Source: Plutella xylostella (Eukaryota > Arthropoda > Insecta > Lepidoptera > Plutellidae). Taken from it: 64,000 nt of DNA. The notes under the pieces are model-generated. The model made no database searches. It saw only the letters and a program-made list of their open reading frames with translations, and was not told where the DNA came from. Below are positions 23,041 to 36,400 of this stretch, piece after piece. The stretch covers positions 6,520,001 through 6,584,000 of the forward strand of contig NC_063993.1 of NCBI RefSeq assembly GCF_932276165.1. The letters run 5' to 3'. Within the stretch, counting starts at the first letter, position 1. Each line of letters opens with the position of its first letter. The position numbers and the translations under genes are program-made.

Positions 23041-24432
23041 AATATTTAACTAATAAGATTAATGTCCTAAGAATTTTATTTAATTTTTGTGCTAGTAAAA
23101 TTATATTTAACCTGATTTAAATGTATGTCTTTAATTTATCATCTACATCAGTCACACTCAATCTCAAGATTTATTATTAATCTTCCTATTACTGGTACTA
23201 GTTATTATTCTTTTACTACCTATAAGCTGTGTTGTCTGACATAGGTGATAGATTATTGCCCAATCATTCAAAATTTATTTACCCCAAGAAATACTTACCA
23301 CAATGCCTACGAGAAGATTCAGCCAATCCATAATGTCAGTCTTAGCACCTATTTTACAATGTCAGGATAAATGGGCAGCCAGCGAATATCAGTCTTTGGG
23401 AAGCGACAGCCACTATTCTGACTGGCTAATATTTTCACCATTTTGTGACAAACTCTAAATTGCTTGTGTATGCCCACCAACACACTAAGAAGAAGGGTAA
23501 AGTTCCTATTCCTATATCTGATAAAATATCCTAAATATATTATTCTTGGTATTCGCTTATTGTGGTATGCATGTTTATTTAAATCTTTTACTAAAGACTG
23601 TGATACATAAAACTAGAGCGAAAGGTAAAATAATACACAAATTGATAAGAATTATTAATGTTTATTGAAGAGAAAGTCACACAATGGAATACGAGATTTT
23701 AATGTTGATATCTGCCATATCTGAAACACGAACTTAAATGCGCTGCCTTTAGATGATGCAAATCAGGAGCAAGTTGAAATATCTAAATAATATTGCTTAC
23801 CTATTGGGAGATGTGCAGCCTTTGAATCTTCCTCTTGACTTGTACTATTATTATATCCTAGAGATATATTACTTACTCGTCGTGGATCACTGCGAGAAAT
23901 CTACAGGACCTTCTGCACCATCATGAAAATATCAGCTACGAATATTCCTAACCTAGGTTCATATAAAATCATCCTGCAATTATATGCATTAATTCTAAAT
24001 ATATGACTATGGATACTTTCTAAAAGTATATTTACAGTATTGTAAATTAAACAAAACCTTAGGTATATATCTTACCATGTTGCACAGGAAAACTCAGTCC
24101 GTTCCGACATACTGTAAAAGAAACACAAAACTTCGAGACTGTAACGAAAAAAAAAAACACAACGTTGACCTTCCTCAGCATCAGATTACGACCGACCGAA
24201 ATCAACAAGGAACAGAAGATATAATAACAACAATTACAAGGATTTGGGATAGGATGGTTTGGATTGGGAAATAATATTTGAATAAGATGCCCTTCAGCCC
24301 ATCAAGCATCATCACCACTAGCTTAAATCGTGTGATGTCTGTGTAGTCATTTAAATATCTTTAGGGCATACTCGGGCTTTGTCAGGGTCTTAGCTGTCTT
24401 TGCCATTTGTCTGGTTGTCTGCTTTGTCATAT
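23041..24432. other. Convergent intergenic region between MED7 and API5
   Basis: Holds both 3' UTRs. A segment at about 23225-23480 reads like an interspersed-repeat fragment rather than unique UTR, but the family is not identified. No other gene is recognised. Confidence 0.4.
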
Positions 24433-27291
24433 TTAGTAGTTGTTTCGCCTTTTGAATGGGGCGTTTCCTCGTCTGTATCCGCCGCCACCGCGGTATCGGC
24501 CACCATTTCCGGAGTACCGTGCACCACCGCCGCCACCTGTGTTTCCGTTGCCCGTCAGCCTCGAGCTATACTTGCCAGAAGGAGGCGTGTACATCTTTAC
24601 GTTCTTGTCTCCAGGGCGCGCGCGTTTCTCAGGCGATGACTTCTCTTCTCCGTTGTCGAATTTGATGGGCTGGTGGCGCTTCTGACCGGCTACTTGGCTC
24701 TCTTTCTCTTCGGATTTTGGAGATGGCTTTTCCTGTAAAGAGAATACATGAAATTTTTGAAATTTATATTTTACCAAATATTGATGGCTATGCTAGAGAC
24801 ATAAATTTTAATTTTTGAGCTTCCAAACTCCTTCATTTCTTTATTTAAAATTCAAATGTTCACGTAAATCTCATTTTTCGCTAGCGAAAATTTTATAGTT
24901 TGACAGTGTTAAAATTTGAATTTCTGCCTTCAGAATCGACATCATTGATTATTTTATTTATGATTGAAAAATACGCAAATTGCATGTGTGATAATGTGAT
25001 AAATACCTTGATTTCAGCCCTTTTCACTTGGAATGAGAGTTCCACTTTGCTCTTGAAGCTGGGGGGTGTCCTGAATATGTCTCTAATCAGAGTGTTAATG
25101 TTGGAAGTTGTTTTCAACGCTGCAACCTTCAATTTATTCTCTTCTGAGTTGGCATTGTCACCTTTCTTACCCTGTAAATAGAGACACAGTCATAAAGTAT
25201 CTGAGAATTATATTCCAACAGTAAACAATAGGTACTTATCTCATTATTTCTCACGAATCTTGCATATTAAACTAATCAACTAACCTGGGTCACTTCCTTC
25301 AACTTCTTAATATATCCTTGAGTGAGGCTAGCAGTGTACTGGAGCCGGATGCGGAGCGCCTTCAGCCTCGCGCTATCTGCCGCCAGGGCTTCTGGAACCT
25401 TCCTGCACAGCGAGTGGAGGGCAAACAACGCACACTCTACGTGAGAGAACTGCAGCGATGGTGTCGCTTTCGATTCATCGGGCTTGGCTTCCTCTGACTC
25501 CTCAGCTTTCTTCACTTCTTCAGTCACTATCGGGGCCTCTGGCAGGTAGGTCTGTTAAGGTTTAAGGTTTTGTATTAGAAGTGTTTGTGTGGTAATGGGA
25601 GTAACACTTTTATGATTACTTATGAACCACTTAGAGAATGCGCATTTGCCATTTACAGCTTCCTCACAATAGTCAATCATTGCCATAAATAATAAATTAT
25701 GGAATAAGTATGAAATTCATTATTACCATTAGTAAGTCATAAACTGTGTCAATCTTCTCTTGCGCCTTCTCAAGCTCCCCACAATGTTCAGAAACTTCAG
25801 CAAATATTTTCAGCAGTTCCAGTTTACAGTCAGCACTGCCCTCCGGGGACGCAATGTCTTTCCAGCGAGGAAGAACATGCTCACAGAAGAAGTTTACAAA
25901 CTGCGTTGACTCTACCTGGGCCTGTAAATACAAATAACTGTTAGTTGAACAAAAACATGGATATACTATTATAATACATATACATGGCATAAACATATTT
26001 TGTTTATGATTAAGTACTTTTACAATTCAAACGAAACAAGGTACGAAACGAAGTCTTAGCTCTGTTAAACATAGTCACAACTTACGGAGAACAAAGGCAG
26101 GGCGTACATGGAGCACTGCAGTATTCGGTCCACATACTCGGGGTCCTCGGGCTGCCAGTCATCGGGGGAGAATGCTATGGCCCCCACCAGCTGTACTAGC
26201 TCCTTCTTGCCCGCAGGAGTCTTGCCCAGTCTGGACCAAGTCAGCAAGTCCATTATGTGCTCAAATTCTTCCGCAACTACATCCTACAAACAATGGATGA
26301 CCACAATTTGTTAATAATAGTTGATTTAAGAGAGAGTTTAATGAAAAAGAACTTGTAGTTTGGTCTTTAAGTTCCAGAAGAAAGACTAATAGTACCAAGC
26401 CCACCAGCTAACACAGGCAAATGGTGAGGAAGAATATATTATTATGTCTCTGTATATGTATATCTATACGAAGGAAGTGAGTATTATTTGTAATTAAATT
26501 GCTAATAGGTACATGAAATACAAAAAACATACCTCCAAAATTTTCTTACACTCAGCAATAATAAGATCTTCAGCTTCCTTGTTGATGACTTCTCTCCCTA
26601 CTTGCTTAACTTTTGTGGCCAAAAACTTGATACATCTCTCTCTTACTACTTCATTGTCAGTGCTTTGGTGTATTTGAGAAAATAGCCCAGTCAGAGTTCC
26701 TTTAGGGTCACTTTTTAGGATACCGAGTAGGGAATTTGTGACCATGGTGATTTCTGTGGCATCTTCCGACTGCAGCAGTTGTGCAAGTATATCAGAAATA
26801 CGTTGAGTATGTTCTTTATGGTCCTTACATAGGGATGGTAAATCTTTTATAGCTTGTTTCCTAATCTGAAATTAAAAAAGGTACCTAATTAGTATAAAAT
26901 AATGTACTTACATGATGGCAAAGAATAGTAATGATGTACCATTAGTAAGTAATAATTAAATATACATACCGCCACATCATCATCTTCGCAGAGGTCAAAT
27001 TGGGCTTCTAGAGCTTGTTCCGCAAGATTGGGAAAGCTGTTGAAGAATTTAGCAATGAACTGTGACGCCAAACGTTTCTCTTTATCTGAGCCCTTAACCG
27101 CAGCTAATATCTCCAAGTATTCCTTTTCATGCTGAAATAGTTACAAAAATAAATAATAAGGATGTTTAATTTGTAAAATTTGATAATTTCGAATACAAAT
27201 TCTTTCAAAATCATACCTTCGCTATGTCATCTTTGGCGTCGGCCAATATTCCGTAATTCTGGTACAACTTCTCTATATTATCAGCAGACAT
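24433..27291 (-). CDS. API5: API5, apoptosis inhibitor 5 / AAC-11 (8 exons, complete)
   Basis: API5 is a nuclear anti-apoptotic scaffold built of HEAT/ARM-like helical repeats. Exons on minus: 27291-27217, 27131-26970, 26865-26533, 26283-26086, 25921-25727, 25551-25285, 25171-25007 and 24732-24433. All junctions are GT..AG and phase 0. The 564-residue product (human is about 524) opens MSADNIEKLYQNYGILADAK. It continues through the repeat region (SQFIAKFFNSFPNLAEQAL; VVRERCIKFLATKVKQVGRE) and a VECALFALHSLCRKVPEALA helix. It ends in a basic tail with a candidate nuclear signal (SPEKRARPGDKNVK) and a glycine/arginine-rich RGG-like end (GGRYRGGGGYRRGN). The RGG-like tail suggests RNA binding, an inference. 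Confidence 0.95.
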
Positions 27292-28509
27292 GGTGATAAC
27301 TTCCAATTTTATTATGAATTTAAAATAATACTATGTACGTTTCTCTAAATAGATTTAGATAGCACGAAATAGATTCAAATTAAAAATATTTTTAGGTTAG
27401 ATTTAGAAATAAAATAACGCGCGCGCCATTAGCAATTGAACGAATGAAACGAAAACGAATGAAAATATTTAATCTGTGTTTTGTTTGAATGAACTAAATA
27501 CGAAAGGGATGGGATACCGTTCATTATCGGTTAGTCGAAACGTAAAATTTGCCCGTTACTATTCTGAGTTCTGTATGGATTATGTTGTTGACTTGACTTA
27601 ACAAGTAAAGAATTGGATTTTATTTAGGATAATATTATAATGGAACCATACAAGTAAATAAAGTAATTAATGAATGGAATCTAATGAAATAAAACTTACA
27701 ATAATATGCCCGAACTTATTATTATTTTGAGTTTTGTCGGGGGTTGCCAACTTAGGGGTTTATTATTCCCCAGAAATATTTTTTTTATCGCGGATATAAC
27801 ATTCCCTCTGTCCTTTTCGTTAAAGAAGTAGTTGGTAATCCTTGCCCATTGTCTGTCTTGAACATTCTACCTTACCTATATGATCATGATCAGTCTTGAC
27901 AAAACTTAAGTTGGATCTCTATACATTTCATGCTGAATTTTCACCATAGCGTGTTTGTGTTAATGTCGTCTTCCACTTGTGCCACATTGCGGCGGCCATT
28001 AAGTTAATTTTATCGCAAATAGCTACTGTATGTACCTATCTAAGTAATTTACACAATGTGATGAAACAGCAACATGCAGAGGTCCAAATCTCAACTCTAT
28101 TCAATGAAGTTGAACACAACTCTTTGCCCTTAGAAACGGCCTATCATCCGGTTAAAGTACCTAATGGTAGGTAGTGTAGTAAGTACTTACCTATGCACTT
28201 CATACTTAGTTAGGTTTTTCTATGAAATAAAAACTCCACAATTTTTGGAAAAAGGAGGTTGCAAAAGTGGTAGCCGAAAGACTGAATACAAAGTCCTTGG
28301 ACTGAACTGACTGAACATCTTTTTTAAACGAGTCTTGAAAACACGCGAATAAACATACTCCTCTGAAAAGTCACGTGACCAACTTTTCAAAACAGAACTT
28401 GTAAAAAAGCCAAGTCTCGTCAATCAAACGTAAAAAGTTCTGAGACGTAATAATACCAAGTCGGTTTATTTATATTGAGCTCTACTTAAAGGGCGAGAAG
28501 GATGTCCAA
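27292..28509. other. API5 upstream region and intergenic DNA
   Basis: The API5 promoter should lie just above 27291, with a more mixed patch at about 27410-27560 (gcgcgcgccattagcaattg). No TATA box is clear and no other gene is seen. Confidence 0.45.
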
Positions 28510-28887
28510 TGCTGCTTACAAGACACGATGCGAGATTTGCGAGAAGCATAGGTACATACCTAATATACTCTGCACTGACGAGAAAATTCACCACTGTCGA
28601 AAAAAAAACAACGGTTTAAACAATCAGCTTCAATTTTGCCATAGTCGGTTAGATCGTAACCAGGCACATCAATTAAACGTCATCTCCATCCTACTAAATT
28701 CTTGACGATGTGTCAAAAGTCAACCAATAATGCCTGGTTATGCTCTAACCGACTATGGCAAAATTGAAGCTGATTGTTTAAACCGTTGTTTTTTTTTCGA
28801 CAGTGGTGAATTTTCTCGTCAGTGCAGAGTATATTAGGTATGTACCTATTTTTCTCGCAAATCTCGCATCGTGTCTTGTAAGCAGCA
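28510..28887. mobile_element. Fold-back element: 156-bp arms, 66-bp loop
   Basis: 28510-28665 is the near-perfect reverse complement of 28732-28887, with a few mismatches such as gagaagcatagg against gagaaaaatagg. Both ends start tgctgcttacaag. There is no ORF of note. It would fold into one long hairpin if transcribed. It looks like a MITE or fold-back element with very long TIRs. No target-site duplication could be assigned. Confidence 0.85.
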
Positions 28888-29570
28888 CTAAAGCTTATAG
28901 ATAAGGCTTAGGTATGCCAAAAGCACCTATTATATAGGATTCTATGTTCCATCTTCAACACGGGATGTGTCGCTTGCTCATCATCCAGGCTGATGGTATG
29001 GTATGGGTTCTATATATGAAAGTCACTCCGCGCCATTTCAGCTAAAAAAAAACCCAAGGTAAAAGAAAAAAAAAACGGCAAAGAGCGTGTCGGACACGCA
29101 TATGAAAGGATTCCGTAGCCAAGAATGATCTTCTTTAAATGGTTATTCTTTATGGAAAATTCGACTGGAAAAGATTCGTGCTGAGATTGATGACTAACTG
29201 AACTGTATATAACCTTAATGATCCCAATTTTCTGAATTACACAGAAATAGTTAGTAAATGTTATTAGGTATGAGTCAATTGACCAACTCTTTAGAATTTC
29301 ATTTACGGGAAGAGATACCTACCTATCTCTAAAACCACTAAACTCAAAATGTCTCCATAAAGTCACAGGAATAATCTTAGCTGAAACAAGGTTGTACCTA
29401 AGTAGGTATACTTACATAATAAGTGTTTAAAACAGACAGAGATGGTCAAGTTGATTGTATTTACAAATTACTACAGTAAGGTCTTCGACAAAACTGATCA
29501 CTCAATACTTCTTAGTAAATTATTGAAGACGGGAATTTCTTTAGATAATTCGAGTTTTCATAAAAATTTA
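28888..29570. other. Intergenic DNA with repeat scraps
   Basis: No gene is seen. A short scrap at about 29075-29120 (gagcgtgtcggacacgcata) resembles a widespread lepidopteran repeat also seen at 31107. Confidence 0.35.
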
Positions 29571-29712
29571 ACGTGGGATGTCCTTCTGTCCGCAGGACAG
29601 GCAGCCGGTAGTGGCTGGATGAGGAAGGCCGAGGACCGAGTGTTGTGACGTTCCTTGGGAGAGGCCTATGTCCAGCTGTGGATGATTATATACCGGCTGA
29701 TGATGATGATGG
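29571..29712 (+). repeat. RTE-like LINE 3' fragment with (GAT)n tail
   Basis: The text gggagaggcctatgtccagc followed by tgatgatgatgatgg is the standard 3' end of lepidopteran RTE-like LINEs. It is too short to carry coding capacity. Confidence 0.7.
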
Positions 29713-31100
29713 AAAGAATTAATAAATAGACCATGTCGTGTCACCGAGTACCAGTGAAATTGTTGATGGTAAGTTAATGACGAACAGGCCCTTTATGGAT
29801 AGATAGAACACCTTCTACGTACTATAATCTAGCACGTCTACATTTTACGTATTATTACCATTATTACGTGGAGATGTATTGAATTTAGCACTAATTACTT
29901 CGTAAATGTTATTCCATTTCACATCGCGAATGCCCCTCTCTGGGCATTTCAGGTTGGATGGATCAAGCAAATTCGAACGATGGGTTAGTTGGTAGGTATA
30001 GGTAAGTAATATAGTATGTTTTTTTAGTTAAATTGGATTTCGTATGAAGAATTTCAGTAAGTAGGTAGATTGAGAATGATAGACTGCTGATCCAGTCGGT
30101 GGTTTTATATACTTACACAATTCATGTTACTTGGCCTTGTTCCTTATCGGCCACACACTACCCTATTATGTTACTTATTACTACGGGTTGTGCCCGTGAA
30201 TGATTTAGAAAAATGTTGAAGCAGATGTTTTAGTTTCTTGTCTATTGTTCCAATGTTTTGCTTTAGTTTTGTTAATCAGCTCATCATTGTTATGTAAGCA
30301 GGTAAACCTAGGTAGGTACTTGCCTAAATATGCAGCTTTTTTGCCTACCTGACCTTATCCTTATCACAGTGCTCATCTTCTATGTTGTAAAGGCATTTTT
30401 TAAAATTCCAGTTCTTACCTAAAGGTATACTTAAAATAAATACCTGAATTCTGAACAGTAAAACTCAGCATGGAATTCAGGTATTTATCTTACTCACGTA
30501 AAGATTGGGTGTAACTCGGAGTTCCTTATGTACCTATACCTACATCATATTATTATAGGTATTAGTTAAGAAGTAAAAAAAAAACGTTCAGGAGGGGCAT
30601 GGGGGTATAATTAGGCCTGGCCAATTTGGTCACCTCAATCCCATAAATAGCGAGAACGCGAATTATATGCTAAGTGAAAGGAGTTGAAACGAAATGTTAT
30701 GGTTATACATATATTTAGATACTCAACGAACTCGTATCTTAACACCTGAAAGGCACCTACATGGCTACGCTACGTCACTATCGACATGATAATTCCTGTA
30801 TTATTATTTGCATTGTAATATCTGACAGCACTGTAACTGTTATAAATTATGTTATCTTATAAAATAAATATTTTTAAATGATAATATTCTAAGTATGTAT
30901 CTAGGTATAGTAGGTGGAATAGACTGAACTAGGTGATCTTAAAGGATGATTCTGAGAGGAACGACGATCAATTTAGATAAGTACCTACCTACATTAATTT
31001 ATTAATTCTTTTATTGCACAATTTACAGAAGTACAATCAGACGGACTTCGATGCTAATAGAATGTTCTGCCTGTAGGAGGTATAAAGAGTGGAAAGTACG
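29713..31100. other. AT-rich intergenic stretch
   Basis: No gene, RNA or clear repeat is supported. Many taggtaggta-type words recur, a background feature of this genome. Confidence 0.4.
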
Positions 31101-31106
31101 TGTGTG

Positions 31107-31425
31107 AAAAAAACCCAGCCAAGTGCGAGCTGGACTCGCGCACTGAGTGTTCCATACTTACAAGTATATTTACCTGAGATAGTTTTATGTACCTAACCTA
31201 CTACATCCGTGAATTTTTTCATATTCATCCGCTCTCTTCGTGTATGGGCGGTTTTTTGTTCAATGTTTTATTTTACTACTTTGTCGGGGCCGTACCTAAA
31301 TTTGTATATATATGCAAAATAACAGCTTGATACCTTTACCCGTTTCTGAGGAAAATGGTGGTGACAGGCAGATAGACGGACGGACAGCTAAGGGTTCCTT
31401 TTTTCCTTTATGTAACTCTAAAAAT
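31107..31425 (+). repeat. Degraded lepidopteran interspersed repeat
   Basis: Pieces such as aagtgcgagctggactcgcg, then gcttgatacctttacccgtttctg, then gatagacggacggacagc match in style a repeat common in Lepidoptera (classification unknown to me). The copy is much decayed and has no coding potential. Confidence 0.45.
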
Positions 31426-31462
31426 CGATGTACACTGACTTTATATGAATGTGAAATACAAA

Positions 31463-31722
31463 AACGACCGAATGGCGTAGTGGTTAGTGACCCTGACTAC
31501 TGAGCCGATGGTCCCGGGTTCGATTCCCGGCTGGGGCAGATATTTATTTAAACACAGATATTTGTTCTCGGGTCTTGGATGTGCCCGTAAAATGGCAATA
31601 CCCGCCCCCTATTACATTGGGACTAACATAATACTCTGGCGAAAAGTGGGTGCAGCAATGCACCTCTGCCTACCGCAAGGGAGTACATTAGTACAAGGCG
31701 TGAGTGCGTGTTTTTTTTTTTT
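31463..31722 (+). mobile_element. tRNA-derived SINE with 10-bp target-site duplication (young copy)
   Basis: The head has an A-box-like tggcgtagtggttagtgacc and B-box ggttcgattcc. It is followed by a body (tgcccgtaaaatggcaatac, gcaatgcacctctgcctacc) and a poly-T tail. The 10-mer gaaatacaaa flanks it at 31453-31462 and 31723-31732. A second copy lies inverted at 43641-43906, so this is a repeat family and not a tRNA gene. Confidence 0.85.
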
Positions 31723-31732
31723 GAAATACAAA

Positions 31733-32700
31733 GAGACCTACATCCTAATAATAGAACCTACATCGGTTTCATCGAAGGCAGGCGGAGGCTATGATCACCT
31801 TGCATCGTCATTGCATCGTTAATTTTCCAATGTTCAGTGCGGCCGTTTACTCATAAAATTCCCCTCTGTTTTTCAAAGAAAATCTGTCGTATGTACCTAT
31901 AAGCTGCGTTTTCCCCGTGTCAAAGGTGAGCTGATTGCCTACTGGGAACGCAGCCCTATGGCTGCTAGCCTTCCTGCTAGCAATTCGAATAAAAATATTA
32001 ACCAATTTTAAATTTAACTATTTTCAAAATGTTTATAGGTAGTAGTACCTACATCTACATACTTATATCTTTGTTTGAATATCAAAAAGATTTATATGTA
32101 CCTACCTAGGTAAAAATAAACTGTTTATTTAAAAAAAAAGTAAGTAGGTAAATTGTTTAGGTAGGTAATTCCCTGGTTTCAATTTCCATAGTCCAAATCT
32201 AAATAAGGTACTTTAAAGTTTTGTCTTTTGAATCGGTTTCAGTTGCTTTTATGTGAATTGAAGAACTAATTTTAAATTGTGAAAACCTACCAGCTTTGCT
32301 TGATGATAATTTTAGTACCTACGAGGATACAAGTCATACCTACAAGGCATTAACAGGTTTTAAAAAACAGGGTGTCTCACCCACGTAACCCACGTTAAAC
32401 TGCACATCCGAAGATGACACAACGCGTCATTCTCATTGTAAACAACTTACTCGTATGTCCTAAAAATTATTAAATACTTTTACGTTTTTACTACTTTAGA
32501 GATAAATGTTCGTCACACGATTTTTAAAAAAATGTGTAGTAAAGTAACGATATTATTTTGGTGACACTGACATAACTTAGTTCATTTTCAGCTGTCCTCG
32601 GCACCGACACGCAAAGAAGTGCATTATGCAAAACCTTGTCGCATGGACCTAATGCTCTGATAAGTAAAGTGCTAGTAGGTATAGATAGGTAAGTCTGAAT
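31733..32700. other. Intergenic DNA upstream of caudal
   Basis: AT-rich sequence with no recognised gene. A patch at about 31910-31990 (gagctgattgcctactggga) is less AT-rich, with no known match. Confidence 0.4.
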
Positions 32701-32771
32701 TATGTAATGTTCAGATCGTCTGTCGGCGCGCTCCAGTTCCCTGTTCTCCCGCGCCCCCACCTCCACCTGTA
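32701..32771 (-). other. GC-rich exon-like patch
   Basis: On minus, ...caacattacag precedes a frame reading VEVGARENRELERADRRSEHY, with a good acceptor. GC content is well above the flanks. No donor or family is recognised. It may be an exon of a minus-strand gene head to head with caudal, or part of the caudal promoter region. Confidence 0.2.
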
Positions 32772-32839
32772 ATGTTGATACCTGCCTGGAATCACCAAAT
32801 TATATCCTAAGAGCGACACCACGAATCAAGCTATTAAAC

Positions 32840-33132
32840 CACACGGTCAGACCTCGCGCGGGGACGCTATTACTGCATTCATTATTTTTGTTGTAATTAG
32901 GCAAATTAAATGATATCGCTAGGTCGGAGGCGGCCGGGGGGCGGGGCGGCCGCGGCTCTCCGCCGCCATTGGCTTGTGCGGCTCCGCCCCCCCAGCGCCC
33001 GGGGGCTCCGCCCGCGGCGCGCGCCCCGGCCGCTGGCATCAGTCGCCGTCGCTCCTGCTCGCGCGTCACACCTCGCCAGGTGCTCACAGTGCTAGTGAAC
33101 AGAGTGTGTGCGATGCTCGGACGGTGATCGGG
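32840..33132 (+). promoter_or_regulatory. cad: caudal promoter and 5' UTR (GC-rich)
   Basis: The 290 bp before the caudal ATG switch to very GC-rich DNA with GC boxes (ggggcggggc at about 32940; ggctccgcccg at about 33004) and an inverted CCAAT box (cgccattggc at about 32963). There is an initiator-like tcagt at 33039-33043. No TATA box is seen. The upstream AT patch (attaggcaaattaaatgata, about 32896) has homeodomain-type sites that could allow autoregulation, an inference. Confidence 0.5.
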
Positions 33133-33451
33133 ATGGTGAATTACGTGAACCCGCTCGCCATGTACCAGGGCAAGCAGTACGGCAGCGGCGGCTGGTACGG
33201 CTGGCAGCCGCAGAGCTTCGAGGAGCAGCAGTGGTGCGGCGCGTGGGGCGGCGGCGAGTGGGCGCCGGAGGGCCACCACTTCCCCAAGCGCGAGCCGGGC
33301 GAGCGGGACGCGGGCGAGCTGCCGTCCCCGGCGCGCGGCGACCCCAGCCCCGGCGCCTCGCCCTGCGCGCGCCCCGCGCAGCCCCCGCCGCCCCCAAGGT
33401 CGCCCTACGAGTGGATGAAGAAACCCAACTACCAAACACAACCCAATCCAG
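33133..33451 (+). CDS. cad: caudal exon 1 (N-terminus and hexapeptide)
   Basis: 106 codons plus one base. Trp/Gly-rich text (GGWYGWQPQSFEEQQW) is followed by a Pro-rich region (PAQPPPPPRSPYEWMKKP). It ends at CCAG followed by GTTAGT. Very GC-rich, so all six frames are partly open; those other frames are shadows. Confidence 0.93.
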
Positions 33452-36400
33452 GTTAGTTTTTGTGTGGAATGTCACTTTGGACACTTGAAGCAGGCATGGA
33501 CACTGGAAAGTGTTTTGATGTTTGGATACACAAATTTTGTTTTGCGTCTACCCTCTAGCAATATTTATGATGGATTTGACCACAAAATCTATGACATCAC
33601 AACACACACAAAAAGTGATACCTACTTGAAAAATTATATCTCCTCGTAAACAAAAAAACAAAATCAGCACATGTCTGTCATGCAACATTAATTTATATTT
33701 CTGAACGTGTAGGTATATGGTCCGTTTACAACATTACAATTGACAAGAGAGCATGGAATCTGGAGGTCTAGAGCAGACAAAACTAGAACTTAATATTTTC
33801 GTTACAACAATTAATAAAGTATTGATCATGAAAATGGCTACGAGTTTTCCTGTAGACCCCTCGTAGCAACCGCGTAGCCGTCGGAATCGGCGCTGCAGAG
33901 GCGTAGGCTGGTTTTCTCAACTGATATTCCAAAAAGTTTATTTCCTATGATTATACCTAACTACCATAACTTTCAGTTTATGATAGGTATTGATGTTGGA
34001 CTTGGAACTTGAAGAAGTAACGTACAAAGCTAAATTGCTTCCTACGTGGATACATATAGGTATTAACTTATGAAAGCGATAAGGTAGCACACGCATAGGT
34101 CATTAAATTCTTATATTTTAAATTAAAATAAATGTAATTTTACTCCTGCATATACAATTTATACATAAGACAATCTTTATGTACCTACATGCTTGATAAC
34201 TTGAAATAAATTATAATATACATTTAGATACTTTTCCTATATAACGCATATGAAAGCCAGTGTGCATAACTGCAGTTGCAACTATTATAAAACTTTTATA
34301 TTTGCGTGTTAACTGTTATCTTTACCTTGCATGAAAAAAAATCGGCAATAATTCATGCTAATTGAACAATAGACACACAATAAAACTTTATGACTATCAT
34401 AATTCGCAAATATTATAAACCTATTAGGTAGGTCTTTAGTCTTTTATTTTCATTTTTAATTGTCGGCTTACGATTTGAGCAACCGTTTAGTTAGTGTCAA
34501 TTACTACTTACGATGATTATTAGAAAGCTGCTGATTTTTATTTATTCGTATGCGATATATCAGTATGATACACCAATGATTTCTTAGGTAAAACATTATA
34601 GGCCTGCCTCTGTGGCCTAGCGGCCTAGCCTTGTGCTAGTACTAGAACTAGAACCCGGGTGGGACCAAGTTGTAGCTGTAAACATTGTTCGGATAATTGT
34701 CTAAACCATATTGGTTAAACCTGTGGAGGGTTTAACTAATTTTTTGAGGATCCTATCTGATGACATCCAATACATTATAGCTAAATCGGGTGTAGTCTAT
34801 TGTGTACGTATACATTTATTTACTAAGATGACACAATTATATTGATGTCCTAACCTAACTCCTAATAGATTTATTTGTTCTAATACCTTATATGATAGAT
34901 TTTTAGTAATTCTTATAAAAAATAATTAATTAGGTATTCAGAATCTTTTTATTTAATGAATGTATCATACTTGTAAAGTTAATGGTTATGTTTCTATTTT
35001 TACAGAAAACGACCATTCCGAAGCTTACAGTATGTACATTCATTATTATTATTATTTTAATAGATTTTATAACAGAGTAATGTTTGTAGTTAGTTGCATT
35101 GCGTATTGCAATCTCAATTTATGTTGCGTAGATCTAGGAAAAACATATTATTATACTGTTTCAATTACATAGCGTGTCACGTGTCAGTTCAGTACCTCGA
35201 CAGGCTCTCTCGAATGGAACCTTTGTGCATATCTCTTGAGGACTAAACTGTCTTCCTAAGCTTGGATAATTTTCCCACCAAGCTGTGAAAGTTTGTGAGT
35301 GTGTGTGTGTTTATGTTTGTTACTTCTTCACGTCAAAACAGCTGAACTTTCATGAAATTTAGTATGGAGTTAGCTGACAACCTGAGTTAACACGTAGGCG
35401 TTTTTTTTATAGCGGAATTCCCACGGGAAAACTTTTTAAGGCGAAGCAAAGCTCGCGGTTACATGCAGCCGGTTTACCAAAATTCTTATTTCTAAAGAAT
35501 TCATTGGTATAACGCAATCATAACGACATATTTAGGTACATACAGCAATTATTCAGAACTTTTCTTGTTAGTATTTTGTAGTTGTGTTTCAGTTCTTCAG
35601 TAAGAGCCGTCTGTTTTTAAATAAAATGCATACAAAATTGCTCTTTACATCACTGCGGTGGCGGTGGGGGTGGTCAGTCAGGCGTGAGTGAGGGAGGGGG
35701 TGCCTTCATCTATTTTGCATTTTCGATGAACTAAAAAGATAAAGTTTTATTTATTGCCTAACTAATATTGAACAGGATTTCAAAGCGTGTTGAGTATTTT
35801 TGTAAAAAAAGGACTAATAATAAACCAAATGACGTTTTAATTATAATGTTTTCTGAAAAATTTACATGTAAGTACTTAACATCCGTTTGAACAGAATTAT
35901 GTAAGTTGCTATACTTAGATAAGTAAAATTAAAATTTGTGTCTACAGAATTTCTCCCAATTTTGCCGTAACAAAAATTGTTCAGAATCACTCCCTTCTTA
36001 CGATACCACTTTAAGTAACAGTTAAGAAGAAAAAGAGAAATTAAAAGTGTAGTAAGTACTTTCACAGAATAATAACTAGTACCAGGTACTACTAAGTACT
36101 TACCTGCTTTTGGAACCCAGTGTAGTGTTGCCGTGTTTATGTATACATCTGTTTAGTTTATTATATTGGCAACTGAACTGATGCCTGATAAACCTAAATG
36201 GTTATTATTATTATTATACGTCCGTCCTAAGACCCATGCTTAACATGGCTACCTACGACTACTTACGTAATGTATATGATGAACTACATGATGTACCTAT
36301 GAACTACATTTTATACCATTTCGAAGTTACACTTCCTCACGTAAATTCTAAGATTTGACCATTTTATCACGTTTAGGAACTTCCTATTCAACACAAACAA

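Noticed and set aside
31466..31540. tRNA gene candidate
   Set aside because: The same head plus 200 bp of body recurs inverted at 43641-43906, with a TSD around this copy; it is a SINE.
32800..33488. Several long open frames (126-213 codons) on both strands
   Set aside because: They are shadows of the GC-rich caudal exon 1 and promoter; only the frame from 33133 splices into the homeodomain.
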